Positions 48,574 to 56,813 of a stretch of DNA of 64,000 nt are shown here, piece by piece. The position numbers were made by a program, and so were the translations under genes. The notes under the pieces were generated by a model. The model made no database searches and had not been told where the DNA came from. It worked only from the letters and a program-made list of their open reading frames with translations. Source of the DNA: Micromonospora sediminicola (GTDB lineage Bacteria > Actinomycetota > Actinomycetes > Mycobacteriales > Micromonosporaceae); contig NZ_FLRH01000003.1 in the NCBI RefSeq assembly GCF_900089585.1, forward strand, positions 4,478,501 through 4,542,500, in the 5' to 3' direction. Positions within the stretch are counted from its first letter, which is position 1. The number at the start of each line of letters is the position of its first letter.

Positions 48574-50391
48574 TCAGAACCAGCTCTCCCGCATGTCCAG
48601 CGTGGTGCGGTCCAGGCTCTCCAGCAGGTCGAACCGCGCCGCCACCGTCGGCAGCTCCCACCGGTAGAAGTAGCGCGCCGCCTGCCGCTTGCCCGCCAGG
48701 AACTCCCCCTCGGCGCCGTCCGGGGAGCCCAGCGCCTCCACCGCCAGCGCCTGCTCCAGCCACATCCAGGCGATCACCACGTGCCCGACCGCCTCCAGGT
48801 AGACCGAGGCGTTGGCCAACGCCAGCTCCGGGTCGCCGGTGGCCCACAGTCGCCGGGTCACCACGCCGATCCGGTCCACCGCCGCGCCGAGCTGGCCGGC
48901 CAGTTCGGACGCGAACCCCTCCGCCTTCCAGGCCCGGGTGACCGTGCCGCGGATCGTCTCCAGCAGCGCCTCCAGCGCCGCACCGTCGCGCATGGTGACC
49001 TTGCGGCCGAGCAGGTCGAGGGCCTGGATGCCGTGGGTGCCCTCGTGGATGGCGTTGAGCCGGTTGTCCCGCCAGTGCTGCTCGACGTCGTAGTCGCGGG
49101 TGTAGCCGTACCCGCCGTGCACCTGGATGGCCAGGTCGTTGGCGGCCAGGCACCACTGCGCCGGCCAGCTCTTCGCGATCGGGGTGAGCAGTTCCAGCAG
49201 CAGGTGCGCCCGGTCCCGGTCGGCCTCGGCGGGCGCGGTCTTCTCCTCGTCGAGCAGCCGTCCGCAGTAGAGGATCAACGCGAGCGCGCCCTCGACGTAG
49301 CTCTTCTGGGCCAGCAGCATCCGGCGTACGTCGGGGTGGGCGATGATCGGCACCTGCGGCGCGGTGGGGTCCTTGTCGGCGACCGGGCGGCCCTGCGGTC
49401 GCTGCCGGGCGTAGGCGACGGATTTCAGGTGGGCGGTGTAGCCGAGCGCGGTGGCGCCCGCCCCGATGCCGATGCGCGCCTCGTTCATCATGTGGAACAT
49501 CAGCGTGAGCCCCTGGTGCGGCTGGCCCACCAGGTAGCCGACCGCCCCGGCCCGCCCGTACGGCCGGTGCACGCCCTCGCCGAAGTTGAGCAGCGTGTTG
49601 GTGGTGCCCCGGTAGCCCAGCTTGTGGTTGAGCCCGACCAGCACCACGTCGTTGCGCGGGCCCGGCCCGTCGCCGTCGCGCAGCACCTTGGGCACGATGA
49701 ACAGCGACAGGCCCTTCACCCCGGGCGGCCCGCCGGGAATGCGGGCGAGGACCAGGTGGACGATGTTCTCGGCCAGCTCGTGGTCCCCGGCGGAGATCCA
49801 CATCTTGGTGCCGACGATCCGGTACGTGCCGTCGTCCTGCGGCTCGGCGCGGGTGGTCAGGTCGGCCAGGGAGCTGCCCGCCTGCGGCTCGGACAGGCAC
49901 ATGGTGCCGAAGAACCGGCCCTGGACCATCGGGCGGACCCAGGTGTCGACCTGCTCCGGGCTGCCGTGGGCGAGCAGCAGGTTGGCGTTGCCGAGGGTGA
50001 GGAACGGGTACGCCGACGTGCCCACGTTGGCGGCCTGGAACCAGGCGAACGCGGCGGCGGCCACGGCGTGCGGGAGCTGCATCCCGCCGATCGACTCGTC
50101 CAGCGTGGCGGCGAGCAGCCCGGTGCCGGCGAACGCGTCCAGCGCGGCCTTGACCTGCGGGATGGTGCGGACGCGCTGGCCGTCGAAGGTGGGTTCGCCG
50201 GTGTCGGCGGCCCGGTTGTGCGGCGCGAACCGCTCGGCGGCGACCTGGGCGGCGAGGTCGAGCACCGCGTCGAACGTCTCCCGGGAGTGCTCGGCGTAGC
50301 GGGGTCGCTCGGTCAGCCGGGTCACGTCCAGCCAGTCGTGCAGCAGGAACGCGAGGTCGCGGCGGGACAGCAGCAGATCGGACGAGGACAC
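48574..50391 (-). CDS. Acyl-CoA dehydrogenase (FadE5-like)
   Basis: FAD-dependent dehydrogenase of 605 residues, the larger FadE type with an extra C-terminal domain. GTMCLSEPQAGSSLADLTTRAEP is the flavin-site segment, QVHGGYGYTRDYDVEQHWRDNRLNAIHEGTHGIQALDLLGRKV holds the catalytic-base region with NAIHEGTHGIQ. It catalyses the first oxidation of beta-oxidation, probably on long acyl chains. The GTG lies 15 bases after the AAA+ gene stop, so it is likely on the same message as that gene. Confidence 0.93.
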   Translation of the reverse strand: MSSSDLLLSRRDLAFLLHDWLDVTRLTERPRYAEHSRETFDAVLDLAAQVAAERFAPHNRAADTGEPTFDGQRVRTIPQVKAALDAFAGTGLLAATLDESIGGMQLPHAVAAAAFAWFQAANVGTSAYPFLTLGNANLLLAHGSPEQVDTWVRPMVQGRFFGTMCLSEPQAGSSLADLTTRAEPQDDGTYRIVGTKMWISAGDHELAENIVHLVLARIPGGPPGVKGLSLFIVPKVLRDGDGPGPRNDVVLVGLNHKLGYRGTTNTLLNFGEGVHRPYGRAGAVGYLVGQPHQGLTLMFHMMNEARIGIGAGATALGYTAHLKSVAYARQRPQGRPVADKDPTAPQVPIIAHPDVRRMLLAQKSYVEGALALILYCGRLLDEEKTAPAEADRDRAHLLLELLTPIAKSWPAQWCLAANDLAIQVHGGYGYTRDYDVEQHWRDNRLNAIHEGTHGIQALDLLGRKVTMRDGAALEALLETIRGTVTRAWKAEGFASELAGQLGAAVDRIGVVTRRLWATGDPELALANASVYLEAVGHVVIAWMWLEQALAVEALGSPDGAEGEFLAGKRQAARYFYRWELPTVAARFDLLESLDRTTLDMRESWF

Positions 50392-50406
50392 GTGGGCTCC
50401 TTCCGG

Positions 50407-51876
50407 TCAGCCGCGGCGCAGACCGGCGACGGCCTCCCGCAGGTCATCCTGACCGATCGGGGCCGGCGGCGCACCCTCCGCCGCCTCCCGCAGCGCCTTG
50501 GCGAGTTGCACCCGGCGCAGCGCCTCGCGCAGGTCCGCCCCGGTCAGCCCGGCCGTGTCGGCGGCCAGGGCGGCCGGGTCGAGGTCGTCGGCGAACATCC
50601 GGAAGCCGGGCCGCTCGTGCCGGTCGATCAGCTCACGGATCATCTTGGTGAGGATCTCCGCGCGGCCGGTCTCGTCCGGCGCCGGGATGGCGATCTTCAG
50701 GTCGAAGCGGCCGGAGCGGATCAGCGAGGCGTCGACGCGTTGTGGGAAGTTGGTGGTGGCCACCACGATGACGTCGGGGTTCTCCTCGAACAGCGTGTTC
50801 ATCTCCTGCTTGAAGATGCCGGCGACGGCGTTGACCGCCTGGCTGGCCGCGTCCCCGCCGGCGCCCGCGTAGCTGATGATCGAGTCGAACTCGTCGAAGA
50901 GCATGACCGTGGGCCGGCGGTAGCGGCGGGCGTCGCGGAAGATGCGCTTGATGTTGCGTTCCGAGCCGCCGAGGTACTTGTCCAGGATCTCCGGGGTGCG
51001 GATCTCCTCGAAGTCCGCGCCGATCTCGTTCGCCAGCGCCCGGGCCAGCATGGTCTTGCCGGTGCCCGGCGGCCCGTACATCAGGATGCCCTGCGGCCGG
51101 CGCGCGCCCCAGCGGGCCATCGCCTGCGGGTGCCGGAACGACACGGCCACCTCGCGGAACCGGGCGACCACGTCGGGCAGGCCGCCGACCTGGTCGAGGG
51201 TCACCGTGGTGCTGCGCGGCTCGGCCACCGCGACCGGTCGCCGCCCCACCCGGTACGTCCGTCCGCGCAGCACGGACGGCTCCACACTGTCGCCGGCCAG
51301 CTCGCGGACGGCCTGGAACAGCAGGCTGAGCACGGCGATCAGCTGCGCCGGACCCACCTCGGCGCTGGGCACGTCGGCGCGGATGCGTACCGTGCCGTTG
51401 TCCTGGTCCACCTGGGGCCGCACCCCGGCGGCCTCGGCGGTGTGCAGCACCGCCCGGCCGGCCGGGTCACGCGGCGGCGTGACCAGGGCGGTACCGGCGG
51501 GGCGCAGCCCGAGCCGGCGGCCCGCCTCGGCCGCCGCCCGGCCCACCACGGCGGCCGGGCCGTCGCCGCCGCGCGCGGCGAGCCGCTCGGCGAGCAGCAG
51601 GCCGACCGGCCCGGCCAGCCCGAGGGCGAGCAGGCCGGCCGGCGCGGCCTCCACCCGCAGGTACGCCTCGAAGCGGTGCACCGGCCGCCCGGCGACGGTG
51701 TCGGCGCGCACGGTGCAGCGGACCTCCCGGACCGGGGCGGGGAAGTCGCCGCCGGCCAGCAGGTCAACCGGCCCGTCCTGGGCGGCGGCGAGCAGCCCCG
51801 TCGCGTCGACGACGCGCACCTCGGCGCCGAGCAGCGGCACCACGTCCTCGTCCGGCCGCACCTCGTACCCGGTCAT
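50407..51876 (-). CDS. AAA+ ATPase with N-terminal domain of unknown type
   Basis: Cytosolic ATPase of 489 residues. The C-terminal half is a classic AAA module: GILMYGPPGTGKTMLAR (Walker A, about 261-277), TVMLFDEFDS (Walker B), VVATTNFPQRVD (sensor 1) and SLIRSGRFD (arginine-finger region), closest in style to FtsH/proteasome-type ATPases but without protease or coiled coil. The first 220 residues are Ala/Val/Arg-rich strands and helices that I do not recognise. No pupylation genes are nearby. It lies 67 bases after the synthetase-like gene and 15 before the dehydrogenase. Confidence 0.85.
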   Translation of the reverse strand: MTGYEVRPDEDVVPLLGAEVRVVDATGLLAAAQDGPVDLLAGGDFPAPVREVRCTVRADTVAGRPVHRFEAYLRVEAAPAGLLALGLAGPVGLLLAERLAARGGDGPAAVVGRAAAEAGRRLGLRPAGTALVTPPRDPAGRAVLHTAEAAGVRPQVDQDNGTVRIRADVPSAEVGPAQLIAVLSLLFQAVRELAGDSVEPSVLRGRTYRVGRRPVAVAEPRSTTVTLDQVGGLPDVVARFREVAVSFRHPQAMARWGARRPQGILMYGPPGTGKTMLARALANEIGADFEEIRTPEILDKYLGGSERNIKRIFRDARRYRRPTVMLFDEFDSIISYAGAGGDAASQAVNAVAGIFKQEMNTLFEENPDVIVVATTNFPQRVDASLIRSGRFDLKIAIPAPDETGRAEILTKMIRELIDRHERPGFRMFADDLDPAALAADTAGLTGADLREALRRVQLAKALREAAEGAPPAPIGQDDLREAVAGLRRG

Positions 51877-51943
51877 GGGTCCTCTTCCCTCGCGGCGACG
51901 TCTCCCTGCGAGTCTGGCACCCACCGGCGCGGGCGGCCACACG

Positions 51944-53125
51944 TCAGCCGGCCGCCCCACCGAGCAGGCCGTCGACGAGGTCGCGGGGCAGCCCGTGGGT
52001 GTCGTGCAACCAGTGGTAGTCGCGTTCGGTCAGCGGGCCCCGCGCGCGCACCCGGTCGACCAGCGGCCGGCCCCGTCGCAGCAGCCCCCGGAAGCGGTGT
52101 TCCTCGTCCGCCAGCGCCTGCCGCAGCGGGCCGGGGTCGACGTGCTGACGGAACCGGCGCGACGTGTCCGCGTGCAGCGTCGCGGGCAGCTCGTCCAGGC
52201 TCCGCTCCGGGTCGTCGCGCCACAGCACGGTCAGCGCGCGGCGCAGCAGCCGACGCAGCACGTACCCCCGGCCGGTGTTGCTCGGCCGGACCCCGTCGCC
52301 GAGCACGACCACCGCGCAGCGCAGGTGGTCCGCGACCACCCGCAGGTCCGTGCCGCGCAGGTCCCACCGGTCGCGGACCGTCTCCACCCACGGGCGCAGC
52401 CCGTCGCCGGTGAACACCGACCGGTCGCCGCGCAGCACCATCTCCAGCCGCTCCAACCCCATGCCGGTGTCGATGCTGACCAGCGGCAGCGGGGTGAGCC
52501 GGCCGTCGGGGTGGCGGTGGTAGCGCATCTGGACGTGGTTCCACACCTCCACCCAGCGCTCGTCGCCGCTCGGGGTGCCGGTGGGCGGCCCGTCGCCGGT
52601 CCACACGAAGATCTCCGAGTCCGGTCCACAGGGGCCGGTCGGGCCGTTGGACCACCAGTTGTCCTCGCCGAGCGCCTCGACCGGCACGCCGAGCCCGCTC
52701 CAGGTGTCCCGCGCGGTCTCGTCCGGGCCGACGCCGTCCGTGGGGCTCCCCGCGTGGACGGTCGCGTGCAGCCGGCCCGCCGGGATGCCGTACCCGCCGG
52801 TGAGCAGCTCGTAGCCCCAGCGCAGGCTGGTCGCGATGTCGTAGTCGCCGAGCGACCACGAGCCGAGCATCTGGAACACGGTCAGGTGAGTGCGGTCACC
52901 CACCTCGTCCAGGTCCGTGGTGCGCAGGCACCGCTGCACGTCGACCAGGCGGCGTCCGCCCGGGTGCGGGCGCCCCAGCAGGTACGGCGTGAGCGGGTGC
53001 ATGCCGGACGTGGTGAACAGCACCGGGTCGCCGGGCGGCGGGACCAGCGAACTCTCCGGCGCGTCCCGATGGCCGTGCCGGTGGTAGTGGTCGTGGAAGA
53101 TCCGGGTGATCTCGTCGGGGGTCAT
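51944..53125 (-). CDS. Stand-alone alanyl-tRNA synthetase-like catalytic protein
   Basis: Class II synthetase-like protein of 393 residues against about 880 for full AlaRS. Core motifs are kept: CLRTTDLDEVGDRTHLTVFQMLGSWSLGDYD (motif 2 region), LVSIDTGMGLERLEMVL (motif 3), and GVRPSNTGRGYVLRRLLRRAL plus LHDTHGLPRDLVDG from the tRNA-recognition part. The chain ends where the editing domain would begin, so editing and C-Ala domains are absent. It could charge a tRNA, only adenylate an amino acid, or act in a side pathway. The ATG is preceded by a long leader with a small Ala-rich peptide gene and hairpins. A housekeeping alaS is presumably elsewhere. Confidence 0.88.
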   Translation of the reverse strand: MTPDEITRIFHDHYHRHGHRDAPESSLVPPPGDPVLFTTSGMHPLTPYLLGRPHPGGRRLVDVQRCLRTTDLDEVGDRTHLTVFQMLGSWSLGDYDIATSLRWGYELLTGGYGIPAGRLHATVHAGSPTDGVGPDETARDTWSGLGVPVEALGEDNWWSNGPTGPCGPDSEIFVWTGDGPPTGTPSGDERWVEVWNHVQMRYHRHPDGRLTPLPLVSIDTGMGLERLEMVLRGDRSVFTGDGLRPWVETVRDRWDLRGTDLRVVADHLRCAVVVLGDGVRPSNTGRGYVLRRLLRRALTVLWRDDPERSLDELPATLHADTSRRFRQHVDPGPLRQALADEEHRFRGLLRRGRPLVDRVRARGPLTERDYHWLHDTHGLPRDLVDGLLGGAAG

Positions 53126-53156
53126 GGCGGGTGCCTTCCGGGTACGGGCGTCCGGA

Positions 53157-53216
53157 CGGTCCGCGCAACCATGGCGTGACACGACGACGCCGGCGGACCG
53201 TTTCCGGTCGCCGGCG
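53157..53216 (-). promoter_or_regulatory. Candidate attenuator with mutually exclusive stems
   Basis: On the minus strand, 53216-53205 pairs with 53200-53188 to form a 12-13 bp GC stem with a GAAA loop and one bulge. The inner half of the second arm (CGGTCCGC, 53200-53193) is also perfectly complementary to GCGGACCG at 53164-53157, so two structures exclude each other. This lies between the Ala-rich leader peptide and the synthetase-like gene, the layout of ribosome-dependent attenuation. Confidence 0.6.
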
Positions 53217-53229
53217 ATGAATGGGCAGG

Positions 53230-53298
53230 TCAGGCGGCGGCAACCGGCGAGCGGGAAGCTCGCGCGGCGGCGGCGGTGACAATGCGCCTGCTCTGCAT
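53230..53298 (-). CDS. Ala-rich leader peptide, 22 residues
   Basis: A short frame starts at ATG 53298 and stops at TGA 53230. It encodes MQSRRIVTAAAARASR and ends PVAAA, with 8 Ala among 22 residues, grouped as four, one and three. The codons are mostly GCC. It lies 104 bases upstream of the alanyl-tRNA-synthetase-like start, followed by alternative hairpins. The start is six bases after a TAGCGT hexamer, so it is probably translated from the first base of the message. The match between codon content and downstream product is the main evidence; Ala runs are common at this GC content, so chance is not excluded. Confidence 0.6.
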   Translation of the reverse strand: MQSRRIVTAAAARASRSPVAAA

Positions 53299-53304
53299 CC
53301 GTCC

Positions 53305-53310
53305 ACGCTA
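53305..53310 (-). promoter_or_regulatory. Leaderless -10 hexamer TAGCGT before the leader peptide
   Basis: TAGCGT on the minus strand ends six bases before ATG 53298, the same spacing as at other leaderless genes of this window. It gives a promoter for the leader-synthetase-AAA+-dehydrogenase unit. Confidence 0.5.
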
Positions 53311-53390
53311 TCCCGCCCACCCGTCCCCGCCCACCCCTTTTCCCCGCCCCTTCTCCCCGTCCCCTTCTCCCCGTCCCCCTACCCGTCCCC

Positions 53391-53444
<54 letters not shown>

Positions 53445-53505
53445 GTTGATCATGAGGTTGGCGGCACTCCTTGGGCGTTTTGTTCCGGTCAACCTCATGA
53501 TCGAC
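53445..53505. repeat. Inverted repeat, GTYGATCATGAGGTTG family
   Basis: GTTGATCATGAGGTTG (53445-53460) and CAACCTCATGATCGAC (53490-53505) pair with one mismatch around a 29-base centre that includes a T-run. The arm resembles that of the 4861-4961 element (13 of 16 bases). Confidence 0.8.
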
Positions 53506-53572
53506 GTGGCCAGTGCCGGAAATGCGGGAAGTTGCGGTGCGCTGCGCACACGCCGAGATCCGGACCGGCCGT

Positions 53573-53627
53573 GGGTGGAACGCCATGGGTGTGAAATCGG
53601 GCCGGAGACACCCATGGTGTTCCACCC
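53573..53627. repeat. Palindrome, GGGTGGAAC...ATGGGTGT family
   Basis: GGGTGGAACGCCATGGGTGT (53573-53592) and ACACCCATGGTGTTCCACCC (53608-53627) pair at 19 of 20 positions. It is the best-preserved copy of the element seen three times at 4684-5037. Confidence 0.85.
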
Positions 53628-53699
53628 GGGTGGGCGGCGTTCGGTGGTGAGAGGTGCCGGCGCGCGGGGTGGGTCCACCACCGGGTGTGGCCGGTCCAG

Positions 53700-53830
53700 C
53701 GCCGGGCACCGAGCACCGGGCCAACGGGCACCGAGCAACGGGCACCGAGCAACGGGCACCGGGACAACGGGCACCGAGCAACGGGCATCGAGCACCGGAC
53801 CAACGGGCACTGAGCACCGAGCACCGCAAC
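53700..53830. repeat. Short tandem repeat, AACGGGCACCGAGC-type units
   Basis: Several degenerate 14-17 base units built from AACGGGCACCGAGC and GAGCACCGGGCC. Spacing is irregular, unlike a CRISPR array. Non-coding. Confidence 0.75.
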
Positions 53831-54032
53831 CGCACAACCGGCCAACGGACCAGGCAGCCGGACAACCGGCCAGGCCCCGGCCAGCCACCAGCAGGCCCGT
53901 CAGCCGACGGCCTGGCGCCACTTCGGCGGGGTGGCGGGGTCGCGGGCGACCGGAGACCGCCACCTCGGCGAGGTTGCGCCGATCTTGGGGGTTCGGCGCG
54001 GCGACGCCAGGGGGACGGGACCGGACGGGATG

Positions 54033-55505
54033 TCAGGGGGTGGGGGCGGTCGCGGGGGTGAGTAGGCGGCGGTAGAGCGCGTCGAGGCGTTCGGCCTGCG
54101 CCTCCCAGGTCCATCCGGGCAGCGGTGAGTCCGGTCGGTCGTAGACGGCGCGGTAGCGCCCCGGGTCGGCGAGCACCGCCCGGACCGCGCGGGCCAGGTC
54201 GGCGGCGTCCCGGGCCCGGAACACCTCGCCCTGGCCGGTGGCCCGGACCGTGTCGGCCATGGTGCGTACGTCGCTGACCACGATCGGCAGCCGAGCGTGC
54301 GCGTACTCGAAGAACTTGGTGATCAGCGCGATCTCGTGGTTGGGCCAGTGGTGCAGCGGGATGAGCCCGACGTCGGCGGCGGCGAGGAACGCGACGAGCT
54401 GCCGGTGCGGCACGTACGGCAGCACGTGCACCCGGTCGTCGACGCCGTGCCGGGCGGCGCGGGCCACGACCTGGCGGACGTACCCGGCGGCGGGGTCGCC
54501 GACGACCAGCGCCAGGTGCACGCCGGGCAGCCGGGGCAGCGCCTCGACGACGGTGTCGACGCCCCGCTGCGGGGCCATCGCGCCGCTGTAGACCAGCAGC
54601 GGGGTGTCGGCGGCCAGGCCGCAGCGCGCCCTCAGGTCGGGTGCGCCCCCGGCGTCCACCGCGGCGGCGACCGGCCCAGCGCCGACCACGGATCCACCGA
54701 CCGGCGCAGCGAGCACCACGGATCCGCCGACCGGCGTCGGTACGGCCGCCGGTTCGGCCGTCGCGACCGGGGCGTTGAGCACGACGGTCGGGCGCTGCGG
54801 CAGGTCGTGGTCGCGGACCAGCAGGTCGGCGAGGGTGTCGGAGACGGTGACGACGGCGTCGGCGTGGCCGACGTACTCGCGGACGTAGCCGAGGTGGGCG
54901 GGCAGCCAGCGGGCGTTGTCGCGGCGGGGCCGGGCGCCGGGCAGCCACTCGTGCGCGTCCCAGACCAGCTTGACGTCGCGTCCCTGCGCGCGGGCGCGCT
55001 CCACGGCGCGGGCGGCCACGCCGAGCATCCGGAAGTCGTGCGCGTGGATCAGGTCGGGGCGCACCGCGTCGACGACCGGGCCGGCGAGCCGCTCGTACCC
55101 CCAGAGCCCGGGCTCCAGCCGGCGCCAGGCCCGGTCGCCGAGCCGCGCCCGCCAGTAGCGGACCTGGGCGTGCTCGACGGGCCGGCGGGCCAGCCGGGCG
55201 GCCCGCAGCGGCAGCCCGCCCCGGGCCACCAGACGCCGCCGCAGCCCGGCCACGCCGCCTGGGGACCCGGACGCGCCGGGCGGGGCGGGACGGGGGGCGT
55301 CGAGCGGCAGGACACGCACCTCGGCGTCGCCGAGCCGCCAGCGGCGCTCGGCGTCGACGTGGGCGCAACCGAGCAGGGTCACGTCCCACCCGGCGTCGGC
55401 AGCGGACCGGGCGGCCTTCTGCACCCGCGAGTCACCCTCGACGGCGTTGTCGACCAGCATCACCACCCGGCGGCCGGCGCGCGGCGTCGCGGCGTCGCGG
55501 TCCAT
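54033..55505 (-). CDS. Glycosyltransferase, GT4-type
   Basis: Cytosolic or membrane-associated sugar transferase of 490 residues with a GT-B fold. VVMLVDNAVEGDSRVQKAARS starts the acceptor domain, LIHAHDFRMLGVAARA is its end, and the donor domain has LLVYSGAMAPQRGVDTVVEALPRL, LIPLHHWPNHEIALITKFFEYAHARLPIVVSDV with the nucleotide-sugar-binding Glu region. A low-complexity Pro/Val/Gly insert (about 258-285) separates the domains. ATG 55505 chosen since upstream frame is antisense to the desaturase. No cluster of cell-wall genes is adjacent. Confidence 0.87.
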   Translation of the reverse strand: MDRDAATPRAGRRVVMLVDNAVEGDSRVQKAARSAADAGWDVTLLGCAHVDAERRWRLGDAEVRVLPLDAPRPAPPGASGSPGGVAGLRRRLVARGGLPLRAARLARRPVEHAQVRYWRARLGDRAWRRLEPGLWGYERLAGPVVDAVRPDLIHAHDFRMLGVAARAVERARAQGRDVKLVWDAHEWLPGARPRRDNARWLPAHLGYVREYVGHADAVVTVSDTLADLLVRDHDLPQRPTVVLNAPVATAEPAAVPTPVGGSVVLAAPVGGSVVGAGPVAAAVDAGGAPDLRARCGLAADTPLLVYSGAMAPQRGVDTVVEALPRLPGVHLALVVGDPAAGYVRQVVARAARHGVDDRVHVLPYVPHRQLVAFLAAADVGLIPLHHWPNHEIALITKFFEYAHARLPIVVSDVRTMADTVRATGQGEVFRARDAADLARAVRAVLADPGRYRAVYDRPDSPLPGWTWEAQAERLDALYRRLLTPATAPTP

Positions 55506-55660
55506 CGGCGACCACACCCCTTCAGCTCGTCGGCCGGACTGGGCGCGAGTGTACGGGGAGCGCGACGCCGCCAGGACCGCAGTGGAAGCGCCCTGAGCTG
55601 CGAAGACACCGAGTGTGCAGGTGCCGGCGGGCGAACGTTCACCCGCCGTGCACGGGTCGG

Positions 55661-56800
55661 TCAGACGGCGCCGGAGGCGACCAGCGGGCCCGGGGCGGCC
55701 GGCTGCCGACGGTCGCGCCGGTTGGGCAGCGACAGCCGGATGACCTTCCACCAGGCGGAGGCGACCTGCTTGGGCAGCGGGCCGGTGGTGTAGCGCAGGC
55801 CGTACCGGTCGAACAGCGCCCGCACCTGCGGGGCGATCTCCTGGTAGCGGTTGCTGGGCAGGTCGGGGAAGAGGTGGTGCTCGATCTGGAACGACAGGTT
55901 GCCGGTCATGAGGTGCAGCAGGCGGGGGCCGCTGATGTTGGCCGAGCCGAGCATCTGCCGCAGGTACCACTCGCCGCGCGTCTCGCCCTCGATGGAGGTC
56001 TTCTCGAACGTCTCCACGCCGTTCGGGAAGTGCCCGCACATGATCACCGAGTGGCTCCACACGTTGCGCAGCAGGTTCGCGGTGAACGTGGCGGCGAGCG
56101 TGGACAGGAACGAGGGGCCGGAGAGCAGCGGGTGCACCACGTAGTCCTTCAGCACCTGGCGGCGGATCTTGCGGCCGACCGCCCTGGCCTTGGCCCGGAA
56201 CGCCGGGTCCTTGAGTCGCTTCTGCTTGAGGTGGTCGCCCAGCTCCATGTCGTACGCGGCGATGCCGTACTCGAAGAAGCACGCGTTGAGCAGGTTCCAC
56301 ACCGGCTGGCCCAGGTGCATCGGGTGCCAGGGCTGATCCTCGTCGACGCGCATGATGCCGTACCCGAGGTCGTTGTCCTTGCCGACCACGTTGGTGAAGC
56401 GGTGGTGCAGCTCGTTGTGCGACTGCTTCCACTGGTCGGCCGGGGAGACGTGGTCCCACTCCCAGGTGGTGGAGTGGATCTTCGGGTCACGCATCCAGTC
56501 CCACTGGCCGTGCAGGACGTTGTGCCCGATCTCCATGTTGTCGAGGATCTTGGCGACCGTGAGGCCGGCCGTGCCGACGATCCAGGCCGGCGGGAACAGC
56601 GAGAAGAGCAGCACCGCCCGACTGCTGATCTCCAGCGTCCGCTGGGTCTTGATCACCTTGCGGATGTAGCGGGCGTCCCGCTCCCCCCGGTCGGCGAGGA
56701 CCCGGTCCCGGATCGCGTCCAGTTCCTTGCCGATGATCTCGATGTCCTCGGCGCTCAGGTGGGCGATCGGGTTGTCGGCCTTCTTCTGGATCACGGTCAC
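55661..56800 (-). CDS. Membrane fatty acid desaturase
   Basis: Di-iron acyl desaturase of 379 residues. All three His boxes are present: GHNVLH (H-x3-H), HNELHHRFTNV (H-x3-HH), and QIEHHLFPDLP (Q-x-x-HH). QIEHH is typical of acyl-lipid front-end and delta-type desaturases. At least two hydrophobic stretches fit a membrane position. GTG 56800 follows AAGGAG by eight bases. It starts 13 bases after the reductase gene, which should supply its electrons. Confidence 0.92.
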   Translation of the reverse strand: MTVIQKKADNPIAHLSAEDIEIIGKELDAIRDRVLADRGERDARYIRKVIKTQRTLEISSRAVLLFSLFPPAWIVGTAGLTVAKILDNMEIGHNVLHGQWDWMRDPKIHSTTWEWDHVSPADQWKQSHNELHHRFTNVVGKDNDLGYGIMRVDEDQPWHPMHLGQPVWNLLNACFFEYGIAAYDMELGDHLKQKRLKDPAFRAKARAVGRKIRRQVLKDYVVHPLLSGPSFLSTLAATFTANLLRNVWSHSVIMCGHFPNGVETFEKTSIEGETRGEWYLRQMLGSANISGPRLLHLMTGNLSFQIEHHLFPDLPSNRYQEIAPQVRALFDRYGLRYTTGPLPKQVASAWWKVIRLSLPNRRDRRQPAAPGPLVASGAV

Positions 56801-56813
56801 GTCGGTGGCTCCT

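Noticed and set aside
48781..52413. Very long plus-strand reading frame (1210 codons)
   Set aside because: It is antisense to the acyl-CoA dehydrogenase, AAA+ and synthetase-like genes, all with strong family matches; its product is Arg/Gly/His-rich, typical of high-GC shadows.
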